A DNA stretch of 64,000 nucleotides, taken from positions 68,368,355 through 68,432,354 of the forward strand of contig CM055097.1 of NCBI GenBank assembly GCA_029204225.1. Reading direction: 5' to 3'. Positions 25,868 to 37,588 of this stretch are shown here, piece by piece. Under the pieces are notes generated by a model that ran no database searches, had not been told where the DNA came from, and saw nothing but the letters and a program-made list of their open reading frames with translations. The stretch comes from Diphasiastrum complanatum (lineage: Eukaryota > Streptophyta > Lycopodiopsida > Lycopodiales > Lycopodiaceae). Position numbers and translations under genes: made by a program. The stretch's first letter is position 1; every line of letters starts with the position of its first letter.

Positions 25868-26503
25868 GGTCGAAGTCCAGCCAACCACATTTTGCAATTG
25901 GCATCAACTCCTCTCATGAGATTGAGACAACTCAGAGGTCATAAACTGCCACAAACCATGAGGGCATAGTTGGAACAACCTCAATAAAAAAAACTCAAAA
26001 GGATTTCAAATCTTACAGCCCTAATTTATAGGGGTTTAGCTGCCCGTGACCACCTGTGTCTAATCAACATTTGCTTCTGAATCTAGGTTATGGCTTCCAT
26101 GTATACGTGAACCTTTTGTGTGAGACCGAAGTCTGCCATGCCAAGGACCAGATCATCAACATTTTGCAGTAGCTCGGAGTTTAAATGCACTTGTAGAGCT
26201 GCCTCCATAATAGTCAAGTTCGCATTCTTTGCTAGAAGTAGTCTTCAGGCACCCAATACATTTTCACCCAAAAAGTATGGTTGATATCTGTGCATGGTGG
26301 GGATTTATAAAATATGCTCCACTAATGACAGCATAACTTGGAAAAATGGATTGAAGGACCTATTCCATTGTTTCAATCCAAGCAGCTGGGAATAATTTAA
26401 TTAGGAGTGCAAACCTGCAGAGCTTTTGATCTCCAGGAATATGTTTTTTTTTCTTATCATGTATTGCATATTCAATGTGATATTCCAGCTTTTGAATGTG
26501 AGC

Positions 26504-26575
<72 letters not shown>

Positions 26576-29154
26576 CCAACCTCAGCCTCAATAAATTCAT
26601 TGAGGACAGCAATCAATTGAATGCCCATAGAATCAAATAGGGCTTTACGAGCATACAACTGATGGGCCTCTGCTCGGCACATAACACATCTGCAAAGTAA
26701 AGTTAGGTTAGAGTTTCTTTTCTTCGACACTACTACTGTCTAATTCAAGGAACAGGACTTCTAGTGCCTCGTGGATACAAAGATTCACTACCATCTAATA
26801 CTCTTTAATTAGGTACCTTTACTGTTGTAGCTAATTTGCTAAAAGAGGACAAGGCAGGGTAGATTGTTCACTGTGTTTCCCAATGATAGAAAGCAGCTCT
26901 AAAGGATCACATATTACTGGTTAGAAGCATACATGAAGGTGACAAAATATAAATTGAAACAATAGAGTTGCATCCTATTGAGAAAATGTAAGCTGAAAGA
27001 AATACCAAAATGATAGAAGTTGAGAAACGGAGAATTGTGAACAGTTTGTTTGAGCTCTTGCAGCTACTAAGTTACCATACAACTTACAAGATATCTGAGA
27101 TCTGACATCCAAGCGACATATTGGAAAATTTAAAAGCAACAAATGTGAAAGTTTATATGCTACCCTATGTCCCGTCAAGTAAAACCGATAATACACTTAA
27201 ACGAAAACAATCTAAGTTTTTGAAAAAAGCAGGCAAAAATGGTTCAGCATGATATATTCACATTTTGCTTGAGGAACTCCGACGGACCGAGGTATTCTAT
27301 CTCCACATTAATACAAGAGGGATAGTAACTAAGGAACCATTCGCAGGGATTGTATAGTTCTTCCTTTCTCTCCTAATCAGAGTTCAATGGGCAAATTAGA
27401 TGAGCACACTCTAAACATGATATGATGAGAAGCATACCCTGGACGGCGAAGGCAAAACAGGATTGCTGGTCCTCTTGTCCACAGATCTGCTGCCTTCGAC
27501 GGAGGAGGAATCTTCAAATCGCCCAGTGCCCATGGATCCACGCCATTCTTATATTCAGGAGTTATCCTTTGAATGAATATTTTTTCGAGGACTTCCAAGG
27601 GAGTCACGTCATTTGTCACTCCTGGAGGTTGTATCAATCCACAGAACCTTGGACTTGAGGGATCTGCAGCGACAATTCCCTTGCCTGATGGAGCCTCACC
27701 TTGCAGCCTTCTCTCCTTTCTATCTACTGCTTCACTCACTGAACTGTATGTTTCAAAGGCGTCACCAGGTGTAGAGTTGTAGGCAGAACTTTCGTAAGAA
27801 GCTTCACTCATACGCGTAGGGGACATGTTCTGTTGAGGTGGTACAAGACGTGAAAGTGGAGGGCTAGTAGAACCCTCTGTTTGTGGCCTTGAAGGATAGC
27901 TGTGTTCACTACCTGCATCTTTTCTTGCTGCTGTTTTCTTTTTTCTAGCAGGAAGTGAATGGTTGACAGGTAAGACAACACCGCATGCAGATGCGCGGTC
28001 GATAAATCGTACTACATGACCTCTTTTCATGCCATACTGAGACGTCAGCACCGTTGGACTGGTATTGAGGAGCTCCGGTAGTGACTTTCCACTTGCCTCT
28101 AAAGTGTCTGCATACTCCATCAAGGATCGGTCATGAAGATATGTTCGAATTTCGATGGCATCCTGAAAAAGCCAAGTGCACTTCAAAACATTAAAATCAT
28201 CTTATCATCGTCCTCAAACTGCTTCTTGATATCTTTCAGTCTTCCGGGAAAAAAAGAAAAACCAGACCGGCAATCTGCCAGCCGTTAAAGCAGACGAAAT
28301 GGACTAGCAAAGATAGGCATGGTTGATCAGACAGCGAGAAAAAAGATCACGATGACTGTTTAAAACAAGGTAAAACGAGATCGTAAGTAGACATTGTTTC
28401 AGGATTGACGATCTGCGCCACTGCGAGACATACGCTACAAGCAGCACACGAACTCGTCCTCAAATACATGGTAAATTGGACAGATATTCTACTAATGGTA
28501 GACCTTTTTAAGCTTCCGCGATTTGTAACTTCACACTAGTGGAAGCGCCGCGCAAACACACGAAACTATTTGTCTGAGATTTTAGTTAGGCTGGACAGCC
28601 TGTACTTCAACAAATGGACTCGATGCGGAGATCGTAAAGGCAAAGTTCCTCTGCTAGCATCATGCTTCTCAATATGGTGTGTCTTGTGTGGCTAGCCAAA
28701 AGAGTGAGGAAACTCGGATTCAAAAAGGGATTCGAGAGACCTCCTCCAGAGGCCTAGAACCATACTTGATCTATCCACTCAAAATTTCTAATTAGAACTA
28801 TCTTCTACGAGTAACGTGCTAAAATGTTTTACAGCTCCAGACAAATCTTACGACGGCACTCGTCAAATCCCATTTCGTGCAATGAAATTTCCCAAGTGGC
28901 AAATGAATTATAAGTTCTTCAAAGCAATATTTATCATCACAATAATCGCTTGAACCCCTAGAAATTTGTGTTCACAGGGTTTTAAAGAGGAAAAATCATA
29001 CCCTTTGCTGCTGAGTAAGTTCAACAGTATCCATATCTTCAGCATTCATCATCTTCAAAGTTGGAACATCATCCCAGCCATCTGCAGTAAGCCTATCTAT
29101 TATGCCCTTCAATGCTCCGTTACCCACGAAGTCTTCCAAAGCATAGGACGCCAT
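21501..29154 (-). CDS. SAM domain fused to peroxiredoxin-like 2 (AhpC/TSA_2) protein, five exons
   Basis: Joining exons 29154-29002, 28162-27438, 26689-26581, 25295-24972 and 21539-21501 gives one frame of about 449 residues. Residues 58-112 form a SAM domain ([37 protein letters not shown]), usually a protein-interaction module. A Ser/Pro-rich linker, probably disordered, runs to about 240. From about 270 the chain matches the peroxiredoxin-like 2 family (FAM213/PRXL2, AhpC-TSA_2): [10 protein letters not shown], the CVMC motif at residues 294-297, then [16 protein letters not shown] and [12 protein letters not shown]. Such proteins are thioredoxin-fold oxidoreductases with a redox CxxC. No signal peptide or membrane segment is seen. 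Every junction is GT-AG and keeps the frame. The last exon is least certain: without that splice the protein would end VPRYVAT just after 24972. The gene looks intact. Confidence 0.8.
22117..22189 (+). ncRNA. tRNA-like sequence in LTR1 of the TRIM
   Basis: These 73 bases fold into a near-complete cloverleaf. The acceptor arms GGGCGGA/TCTGTCC pair with wobbles, the D arm is GCTCAGTGGTAGAGC, and the T arm is CTGGGTTCGAATCCTAG. Pol III A-box (TAGCTCAGTGG) and B-box (GGTTCGAATCC) words are present. The anticodon arm is imperfect and position 33 would be C instead of U, so I do not call it a working tRNA gene. Confidence 0.8.
22219..22231 (+). promoter_or_regulatory. TRIM primer-binding site
   Basis: TGGTATCAGAGCC abuts the end of LTR1 and complements the 3' end of initiator tRNA-Met. 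Confidence 0.9.
22376..22448 (+). ncRNA. tRNA-like sequence in LTR2 of the TRIM
   Basis: Same structure as the copy at 22117-22189, with three substitutions: one in the acceptor arm (GGGTGGA, still wobble-paired) and two in the anticodon arm. Both Pol III box words are intact. Confidence 0.8.
23290..23650. repeat. Diverged local duplication
   Basis: About 23290-23430 and 23459-23650 share TTTTTCTTTAACC, TCTAACAAGTTTCCA, GAATGAGATGCT and GTGGCTTCCAA in the same order. The second copy has an insertion of about 80 bases. It is older than the adjoining 527-bp tandem copy. Confidence 0.65.
23654..24706. repeat. 527-bp tandem duplication, nearly identical
   Basis: Unit 1 (23654-24180) and unit 2 (24181-24706) both start GCTGAATGATGTCAAGTTGC and run to CCCTACTCAAGTCA. 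I saw one substitution near the start (CATATG/CTTATG). The duplication lies in the last intron of the SAM-PRXL2 gene. Confidence 0.95.
24972..25295 (-). CDS. SAM-PRXL2 gene, exon 4
   Basis: The acceptor is AATACAG|GTAAGA. The exon encodes [20 protein letters not shown], then [11 protein letters not shown] and [11 protein letters not shown], to ICNKIQ-like VCNKIQ. The donor is CAG|GTACCT. It covers the C-terminal half of the peroxiredoxin-like fold, including the conserved EGxxxGG turn. Confidence 0.85.
25776..25866. repeat. Dinucleotide array (CT)n, about 91 bases
   Basis: Uninterrupted CT on the plus strand, GA on the coding strand, within the intron between exons 3 and 4 of the SAM-PRXL2 gene. 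Confidence 0.98.
26508..26569. repeat. Dinucleotide array (GA)n, about 62 bases, next to a splice donor
   Basis: On the gene's strand this is (CT)n, and it begins 11 bases after the exon 3 donor GTTGGTCTCTTT. It is therefore transcribed as a polypyrimidine run at the 5' end of the intron. Confidence 0.98.
26581..26689 (-). CDS. SAM-PRXL2 gene, exon 3 with the CVMC redox motif
   Basis: The acceptor is TTTGCAG|ATGTGT. With the GG from exon 2 it reads [19 protein letters not shown]. The exon ends ...FIEAE, and the donor is GAG|GTTGGT. The donor is weak, and a 60-base CT run starts 11 bases into the intron. Confidence 0.85.
27438..28162 (-). CDS. SAM-PRXL2 gene, exon 2
   Basis: The acceptor is TTTTTCAG|GATGCC and the donor CCAGG|GTATGC. 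The exon holds the SAM core, the Ser/Pro-rich linker with several possible phosphorylation sites ([15 protein letters not shown]), and the start of the thioredoxin fold ([11 protein letters not shown]). It ends two bases into the Gly codon before the CxxC. Confidence 0.85.
29002..29154 (-). CDS. SAM-PRXL2 gene, exon 1
   Basis: ATG at 29154-29152 opens [18 protein letters not shown], and the exon encodes 51 residues. It ends at CAAAGG|GTATGA, a phase-0 donor. I chose this ATG because the upstream in-frame residues look like UTR translation. This exon carries the region just before the SAM helices. Confidence 0.8.
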
Positions 29155-29856
29155 TTTGCCAAATATTCTCTTCTGTTTGGATTGCACTGAATAACTACTA
29201 CTTATGCCTTTTGAAGATATCTGCGATAAACGTAGGTGTTTCCCGAAAACGGCTGATAAGATCAACAAATTAGGCTGCCTGCTCTTACACTAAAAACTTA
29301 ACAGCAGTATCAAGCAATTTTACGTATATATTTAAAAGGATCCAAGGGATGGAATCCTGTGGTAAATTTGCATAAATTCTGCCTCAGAAGTTCAAATGAC
29401 AACTAACAACGTAAACAAAAGCAAGATCCTGTGACAAATTTGCATAAATTCTGCCTCAAAGTCCAAATGACAAGAAACTTCATCTTTGAACGAAGCGAGT
29501 CAAACCAAGAAAAACTCAGATCCAAGCTGTTGCAACAGCTGTGCTTGATTCTTCTGCTCTGTTGGCGTCACCAAAATAAGCTTATCACAACGTGTTCAAC
29601 GTTTTACAAAAAAACCTGAACAATGGACTAATTCTTCCATTCAGCAACTTTGAGCTGGCCCTTGCTGAAAACAGGAGGCAGAAGCGAGAAAGAGAAGAAT
29701 GCTTGAAGCATCATGATTCATCACCATCAAACGTAGGAATAAGTCCACGATCAGATCGTCTTTCTCAGTAGATGCCATGTCTTTCTTCCTCGATGCCATC
29801 CATGTAGCTGGATCGTGGAGGAGGTCGGTTCTGAACAAGCCCGAACGCGTTTCAGA
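29155..29856. other. Upstream flank of the SAM-PRXL2 gene
   Basis: Presumed 5' UTR and promoter. A minus-strand open frame at 29892-29641 (EKDDLIVDLFLRLMVMNHDA) looks faintly protein-like, but I cannot name it and no partner exon is visible. Confidence 0.45.
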
Positions 29857-29936
29857 TTGACGAATTGACGAGTTGACGAACACCCCTTTCAAATTGACGA
29901 GGTGACGAAATCACCTTTCAAAGTGACGACCTGACG
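29857..29936. promoter_or_regulatory. Cluster of seven TGACG motifs
   Basis: TGACG occurs seven times in about 80 bases, mostly in pairs (TTGACGAATTGACGAGTTGACG, given here in part; later GACGAGGTGACG and GACGACCTGACG). It forms a roughly 29-base repeat with CCTTTCAAA spacers. TGACG is the core of the as-1 type site bound by plant TGA bZIP factors. It lies about 700 bases upstream of the SAM-PRXL2 start codon. Confidence 0.55.
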
Positions 29937-29991
29937 ATTTTTCATGGTCACTAATCATGCATGGCAGGCACCCACAATTGATTTTGCTCCA

Positions 29992-30060
29992 AACCAGTTA
30001 GATTTTGCCACGTAGTCCCTTTGAAAATGCTTTGTGAAACGTGGCAAAATCTAAACGGTT
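29992..30060. repeat. Inverted repeat, 22-base arms
   Basis: AACCAGTTAGATTTTGCCACGT at 29992 is mirrored by 30039-30060 with two mismatches, over a 25-base loop. Each arm carries a CCACGT (G-box-like) core. Confidence 0.7.
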
Positions 30061-33000
30061 CTGATGAGATCCATGGTTGCAGCTTCAAACCATTTCGTCC
30101 TACTAAGATGTGAGGGAGGCCCTCTAATTTTTGAGGACAAGAACATCAAAAGCTAGGGCACATGGCTGTCTTGGAGGATTTAGTGTGGGTCCAATTATGA
30201 CTATTATGGTTGAATGCGGGCGGGCAGGTGCGAGGGTGGGCGGTTGAGCTATATGCAAGCTTGAGGTGCATGCCAAAGCATGATGCAGGCCTCGAAAGTT
30301 CAAATACGACACAGGAGCAACCTATTGTCACTCTCATGTGCATGGCTACGAGATAGGAGACGAGGTCTGCAAATCTATATGCACATCAATAGAGGTGGCA
30401 TTTAACTTGCACTCGAATGAACACCCACTTATTCAAAAGGCTTTAGGTATTTGGATTGTTGAGAGCATGGCCCTATATGCACCCTCAAACTCATTGAGGA
30501 CTATATTGCTTGGGATTGTCTTTGCCATTAATGATATGGGGAGACTCCTCTACTTGTCAAAAGTAAACCTTTTTAAGAACAAGGGCAATTCTTGGTTCAT
30601 TCCTCGTGTTGGGCTTATCAAATAATGTCTTATTGTTGGAAAGTGTGTGGCTATGGAATATGAGAACATTGAGAAGGTACTTATGGGATTCTTTGGACTT
30701 ATCTTCTTATCATTGTTGTAAGGCATGGTCTCATGGACCATATAGTTGGGGAGGAGTGTATCCCTCATATGGACTAAGGGGGCACTCAGGCCTCCATCCT
30801 CATTCAACAATGGAGAATCATTCACCCATAATCACTAAGTAACATGAAATATTTTGAGACGTATTATGCATGTTGAATGAGGGTGAGAACTGAGGTAGGG
30901 GTTGGATGAGGGTGGGTCCTTGCATGACCCTCAATGCAATTAATAAGGAATAAGCTCTTCCTATATTGGGGCTTGGAGGGCCACACTAGGGCACAAGGTA
31001 AGAGGGAAAATTCCCTTCTCATTTTTCCTTGGATAGTAGATCTTTTTGGGCTTGCAATTTGTGAGTGGTGACTTCAAAGTTTGTACATACTAATGGATGT
31101 ACTAGTCAAAATGTGCGCGAAGACAAGATACTTGACCACCACATAGCACATGCACATATAGATAGAGACAAGACAATTAATGATTGGTTGTCACGTGGCA
31201 CGATGCACCTTGGCTTAATCTTATAACGTGCACATGTTATGTGGCATCCAATCATTGGATGTCCACATGAACATTTTCTCCAAATGCAACATAAGAGTTT
31301 TGGTGAAAGTTTAAAGCCTTGGTAAATTACATGTAAATTCTCTTTCTTAAGGTGGCTCCAAACTAAAAAGAAAAATTGAGCACGTGGCATTATGGTACAT
31401 GGGAAAATCCCTACTCGCTCAAGGGCCCAAGCTCTTAAATATGGGAAATTCCCGCGAGCAAGAACTATTGTCGACGTAAAAATCTTTCATAATTCTAGAA
31501 CCTACCTTCTAGTTCTATTTATACTCTCTTTTCCATTGTGTGTTATCAGCCAATCATCATGTCCTCAGAAGCCCATGGGTTTACTAGTGCTAGTGTTTTG
31601 GGCCACTAACAAGTAACTTTTACGCAAAATAAATTCCCTAAAGGTGCAAGGTGAAATTTGTCAAAGGTTTTCATATATTAGGGTTATTTTGAAGATAAGT
31701 TCCTTGTAGCACTTAAACCTCACCATCCAGTAAGTTATTGGTCACATGGCTAGAGTATACCTAATATGAGATGTCATCCCTTCAACTTAACTCAATACTT
31801 AATCCACATACTATGAAGTTTCAACAACAATCAATAGAAATATTTAGATCTACTATACAACCATCACGTCAAAGTAATTGATGATGTTAACTACTTACTT
31901 TTTATACCATTACACATTCAAAATAACAATATATGCTTCTTTATATTATCAACCCATGGGATCACATAGAATTGAAGCTAAGTGGCCGAGCCAAACTAAA
32001 GCATGATACACCGACTTGGCACTTGTGGACATTTTGTTTATGGCCTACAAAGGAACCACTACAATTATAAGCGTCAGAAAACAAACTCCAAAATAGTTTA
32101 AGAAGAGCTTGAAATAACATTCTTAAAGTTGCACATGAGATGATTTTTCTTCTTAGGACACTTTATTGTCCTTTAAGACTAGCTAGTTTTTTCAATTACA
32201 GTAAGAATTTGACTTCAAATTTTAAAATGAAAATTTGAGTGATATTGTCCAACAACATAAATTTGCAAGATCAGTTGTACTATTGCTCTCCAAATCCTGA
32301 AGAAGTAGTTGACCATTCAGTTGCTTCCACTCTTGTTGTAATAAACTCTTTGAAAGATTAGTAGGCGCACACAACCAACAACAGATGAATAAGTCTTTTC
32401 CAAGCTAACTAGCCGGCAACCAGTAGGCAACAAGGTTTTAAAAGAAGTGCAATAATTTGCCAGATCCTTCAAACGACCATGAATAAACCATAAATAGCCA
32501 TGCATAAGAATCATATGCTCTATGGAGTTACAAATCCTGAATTCATAAACTAAGTTGTGAGAAGTTTGTCGTTGTCACTGTGCATATGCAAAACCTTTGT
32601 TACTTTCAAGAGCAAACCTTCACATAAAAGGTTTTAAAGAATTAGAGTATAGCCTTTTCGAAATTACAAAAGCATCTATCATTCAACACAAGGAGCCAAC
32701 AATGATTGTACTATGACTGACCTGCAGCAAGATCGGAGACAAACACTAATTGATATTCTCAAAGTCTTCTGCTTTTGTAGTGTGAACTAGGATGTGATGT
32801 TGTAGCACATGAGAACATTATATAGATTTCAGCAAGAAAGGAGCACACCATAGTAGTAGCTTCAGATACTTTGGTAGACGGAGGTCAAAAGGTTTTTTTA
32901 GTCGGTTGCTAATTTTCAATGGCAGTTTCTAAAAGATTTGCAGACTGAGCTTGATTGTAGGATTCTCTAGTGGGGGAGCTATAGTTGGATTAATTGGTAA

Positions 33001-33383
33001 AGCACTGCTTTTTAGCATTAATTATAACTATTATTTTTGCAATTGAAACTCTTTTTAAAACAACTCAAAAAAAAAGTAGCTGTAGTTTTCAATGGAAGGT
33101 GGGTGTGAGGAAACTTGTAACTGCCATCCAAGTATCGAGACAATATTGGAGCCCCAACAATATCTAGCTCAATCAAAACATTCCCAGTATGCTTCAGAGT
33201 GCAAATCGGCACAAAAAGATGTTTGCTTCACCATCCCCACCTCCCTCTTCTCACCCTCATCATCGAACAACGCTTGCTGGTACATCTCTTCCTTCAGTAC
33301 CATATCATCTTCAACATCCTTCATAAATACATCATTTGTAGGTACACAAGTCAAAGCATCATAAGTTTATGGGAGTTGCTCAT
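30061..33383. other. Stretch without a recognised gene
   Basis: Open frames here, including 30338-30625 and the overlapping minus-strand frames at 33018-33354 (NVLIELDIVGAPILSRYL), show no domain I can name. No LTR or TIR was recognised. Confidence 0.4.
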
Positions 33384-33951
33384 TGTTACTAGATTATCCG
33401 AACGTGTTCGACCCTGGATCGGATCCGGGTCTAATTTTCCCGACCCCGGAAAATTCGTCCCTCAGCAAATTTTTCGTCCCAGTGTAAATTTTTTATCCTT
33501 TGTATAAAATTTGACCCACTATAAAATTTCGATACTGTCGGTCGGGAATCTGAACTTTGCGTTGGGAGTCCGCCTATTTTGTACATGTATTTACAGTTAC
33601 AAGGTGGTTGTAATTAATATAGAAGATAGCATTCAATGCTAGTTAGTTGTAGATATTTTCAGTATATCTAATCCTAGAATCTTCATAAAAAAACTTCTTC
33701 TGATATTCCGAGTCTGATAATTCATTAATCAGTATCAGCTTTATCACACTCAACAAGCTAAAGTTATAACTTCATGCAATTGTACTCATTGCTGATAATA
33801 ATCAGAGTGCAATTTGTCCTACTGATGTTATTGGTCATTGCGCATTTGTTTGAATCCACCATTTGAACTATTTTGTTGTTAACTGTGGCATTTCTGATCC
33901 ACGCATCTAGCTCACTTCCATCTTCCGCACAAACCCAACTGATTTCCGACA
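33384..33951 (+). mobile_element. Probable 5' LTR of copia element B
   Basis: The segment ends TTTCCGACA, directly followed by TGGTATCGGAGC (33952-33963), a one-base variant of the initiator-Met primer site. The start TGTTACTAG was chosen as the likeliest TG terminus and gives 568 bp. No 3' LTR remains to confirm it. Confidence 0.55.
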
Positions 33952-34029
33952 TGGTATCGGAGCGGGCATCCAAGTAATCTACTTCTCATTGCGGATTATT
34001 AGTCTTGTTTCTATCAAGACAACGAACTA

Positions 34030-34900
34030 GCAAGCATGCAGCCAACAATATTCCGAAATCGTTGTTACTACCAACGATCTCGCTCAGCCAGAATGAATCC
34101 GTCTTCTCTAATTGAAAGGCTCGATGGAGAAAACTATCATCTCTGGATGTTCAAAATGAAGGTCATCCTATTAGCCAAGGAGCTATGGGATGTTGTTGAC
34201 GGCACAGAACAAGCCAGAAGGTGAAGCAGCACCACCAAGTGGAGACTGAAAGATGATAAGGCTTTTTCCATGATCACTCTCAATATAAAAACACCCAAAT
34301 CAGTCACATAAGAATTGCTCAGACTGCTAAAGATGCATGGAACATCTTAGAAACCCTCTATGATATCAGGGACCTCACCACCAAATTCCACTTGAGGAAG
34401 AAATATTTCTCCCTGAGAATGTTTGAAGCAGTAAGTGTTTCGAGTCATCTCAATACTTTCCAAAATCTCATGTAGCAAATGAATGCAACTGGCTCAAAAA
34501 TACAAGACTCTGATGTTGTTATGACTCTATTATTGACTCTTCCTGAAGCCTACAAAAATTGGGTCATGGCAATTTCGATACAGGAGCATCTAACTCTATC
34601 AAGAGTAACCTCATTTCTTCTACAGATAGAAATCAGAAGATCAACTTTCTCCTCAGGCTCAAGATCGGATCCACAAACACTATATTCAAAAAGTCAGAAG
34701 TTCAGATCGAAAAAGAAGAGCAATATGCAGCCAAGGTCAAATTCTGGCTTAGGGTCAAATTTTTGCTCAGGGTCAAATTTTGACTCAGGTTCGAATTCGA
34801 ACTCTTCATCCTTCCAACGAAAGTAGAAACTATTCTGCAGATATTGCAAGAAAATTGGACATGAAATCAATGACTGCATAACTTTGAAATATAATGATGA
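34030..34900 (+). pseudogene. Copia element B: gag
   Basis: Gag opens near MNPSSLIERLDGENYHLWM and continues through KMKVILLAKELWDVV. A later frame carries DVVMTLLLTLPEAYKNWV, the UBN2-type gag core. It ends in the zinc knuckle CRYCKKIGHEINDC (near 34840-34880), which keeps all four metal ligands. Frames shift at about 34220 and 34830. The linker before the knuckle is low-complexity Ser/Asn/Gly (34700-34830). Confidence 0.85.
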
Positions 34901-35400
34901 AAAGAAGAAGCGGTACCAACAACAAGCACATAGTGCTTCAACCAGTTTTTCGACCCAGCAACAAGAGGAAGATGAAGCAGCTTTTATGACCAAGGTTGGA
35001 GAACAGCAAGACATCGATTCTTGGTATCTTGACTCTAGAGCAACACAACACATGACTCACCACAAAGACTGGTTCAAGGACTGCGAATTATACACCCACT
35101 CTCCAGTTGTGCAACTTGGAGACAACTCATCTCACACAATCCAGAGTGAAAGAACAATCAGGGTCGAATTTCAGAAGGGTAAAATCAAGTTGTTGTCCAA
35201 CGTTCTCCACATTCCAAATTTGACCAAGAATCTGCTCTCAGTTAGCGGAATCACTGATTCAGGTCGGAGGGTCAAATTTGACACAAATGGCTGCACAATC
35301 TTTGACAAGTCCTGGAAAGCTCTAGCTTTCAGGAGAAGAAGTGCCAATTTATACAAACTCAGCCACTGCTACTCTTCTAATAGTTAAGCTCTTTACACCA
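34884..35400 (+). pseudogene. Copia element B: aspartic protease
   Basis: SWYLDSRATQHMTHHKDWF is the protease site, with DSGA changed to DSRA, so catalysis is doubtful. VQLGDNSSHTIQ, LSNVLHIPNLTKNLLSV and LYKLSHCYS follow, as usual between protease and the pre-integrase region. The frame closes at 35387. Confidence 0.85.
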
Positions 35401-36060
35401 CTATGTCTGAACCAACTAATATCCTAGAACATCTGCCTCAAATAAGCAAATCGAGTTCTCCATGTGAAAGTTGTATTATCAGCAAGCATGCTAGAAGTCC
35501 ATTCATTTTCGAATTAGTTCACACTTCTAGAAATTTATTGGACCTTGTACACAAGTGACATTTGTGGCCCGATGCAGACTGCTACCATTGGGGAAACACT
35601 ATATTTTCTTACCTTCATCGATGACTTCTCACGATGGACTGCTACTTAATTTTTGAAGAACAAATCAGAGGCATTTAAATTCTTCAAGCAGTTCAAGGCG
35701 TCTGTAGAAAATCAGACCTCGGCGAAGATCAAAGCACTACGCTCAGATGGAGGGAGAGAATTTATCTCCATAGAATTTAAAGAATTATGCAAGGCAAACA
35801 GAATACACCAACAATATACAACAAGCTACTCACCACAGTCCAATGGTGTAGATGAGAGGAAGAATCAAACACTTGTTGAAAGTGCCAAGGGCATGCTGGC
35901 CCATGCCTCTCTTCCAAAAAAAATTCTGGACAGAAGCTATTAATACAGCAGCCTACTTACAAAATCGATCCATCACCAAAGCCTTGAATGGCAAGACACC
36001 TTATGAGATGTGGACATGATCGAAACCATCACTCAAGAATATTAGAGTGTCGGGATGTAT
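35400..36060 (+). pseudogene. Copia element B: pre-integrase region and integrase core
   Basis: CESCIISKHARSPF is the pre-integrase zinc region. The integrase core keeps all three acidic residues, in TFIDDFSRWT, ALRSDGGREF and SPQSNGVDERKNQ. In-frame stops and a frame change near 35930 (FWTEAINTAAYLQNRS) show decay. Confidence 0.85.
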
Positions 36061-36149
36061 TGCCTATGCTTAGATCCCTGAAGATCTCAAGAAGAAACTG
36101 GACATCACAAGCAGAAAATCAGTTTTTATTGGCTATTCTCTAGATCAGA

Positions 36150-37588
36150 AGGCATACAAGCTCTACAATCTGGACACAGAAAAGACATTTACAAGCAGAA
36201 ATGTCATTTTTCTGAAGGACAAGTTTTTTGACCCTAGGGAAAGGCCAGGGTCGAACAGTCAAAATCCAACCCCAGGGTCGAACAGTCAAATTTCAACCCT
36301 AGGGTCGAAAATCAAGAAATCGATACTAACTCTGAAAATGAGTCTGATCAGCAGAGGGAAGAAATCCAGCCAAGGAGATCAAATTGACCCAGACAGCCTC
36401 CATCCAAATTTATGGATGATGCAACCTGCTACTTTGTGCAGGAACCAAATACAGTTTTAGAGGCAATGTATACACCTGATGTTGAACATTGGAAAGCAAC
36501 AATGGACACATAATTCAATTCTTTAATGGAGAATCAAACGTGGACAGTCACTGAGCTGCCAAAGGATAGAAATCCAATTCCATAAAAATGGATATTCAAG
36601 GCGAAGTATGATGCTGAAGGTAGGCTAAATCGATACAAAGCCAGACTCGTCGCTAAAGGCTATTCCCATATTCCAGATTTGGACTATTCCAAAACCTTCA
36701 GCCCAGTTGTCAAGCATGCTTCGATCAGACTACTACTCCCTTTTGCAGCTACAACAGATCTCGAAGTCCATGTCCAGATCGCTTTTCTCAACGAGACCAT
36801 TGAAGAGAAAATTTTTATATCACAACTAGAAGGATATGAACTGAGAGGTAAGCAACATCTCTTGTATGCAAAATTCACAAGGCACTCTATGGGTTGAAAT
36901 AGTCACCAGAGCTTGGTTCCAGAAAATGAATCATTAGAGGAGTTCTAAATCCCAAAAAGACCCTTTGTAAAGATTCTTTTTATATTTTTTTCTCAAATTT
37001 CTCTTACACATGGACCAATCAAAACACTCAAATTTGAAATCTACGTATCGTAACTTTTTGAGTCCACATTTTGATTCCATACTAAAAATGGCATAACTTT
37101 TTAGTGGTATGTCCAAATTTAGTAGAGTTTGGTGCATTAGAAAGTGCTCAACAAGGGCTTTCCAATGATATGTTAATTGCATACTTTTGAGCTACGATTA
37201 AAAAGTTATGGCCAGTCAAAAGTATTAGTGCTATAATATTTTAATAATAAGAAAGGCATCTTGCACGAATTCTTAAAGGGTCTTTTTGGAATTCAAAACT
37301 CCTCTAATGGCATTTCTTATTGATAATGGTTTTATTCCAAACTCAGCAGATTCAAATGTCTACTTCAAATCTGTATCGGACTTCATCATCATCATCACTC
37401 TCTATGTAGATGACACTCTACTATTCAGTAACAATCTGAATTTGATGAAGGAGACGAAATGCATGCTGGCCAAGGAGTACAAAATGACTGATATGGGTCC
37501 AGTAGTCTACTATTGTCTCAAAATCAAAATTTTAAGAATTCGACCCAGCAGACTGATTTTTATCAGCCAATAGAGATATCTCACCGAC

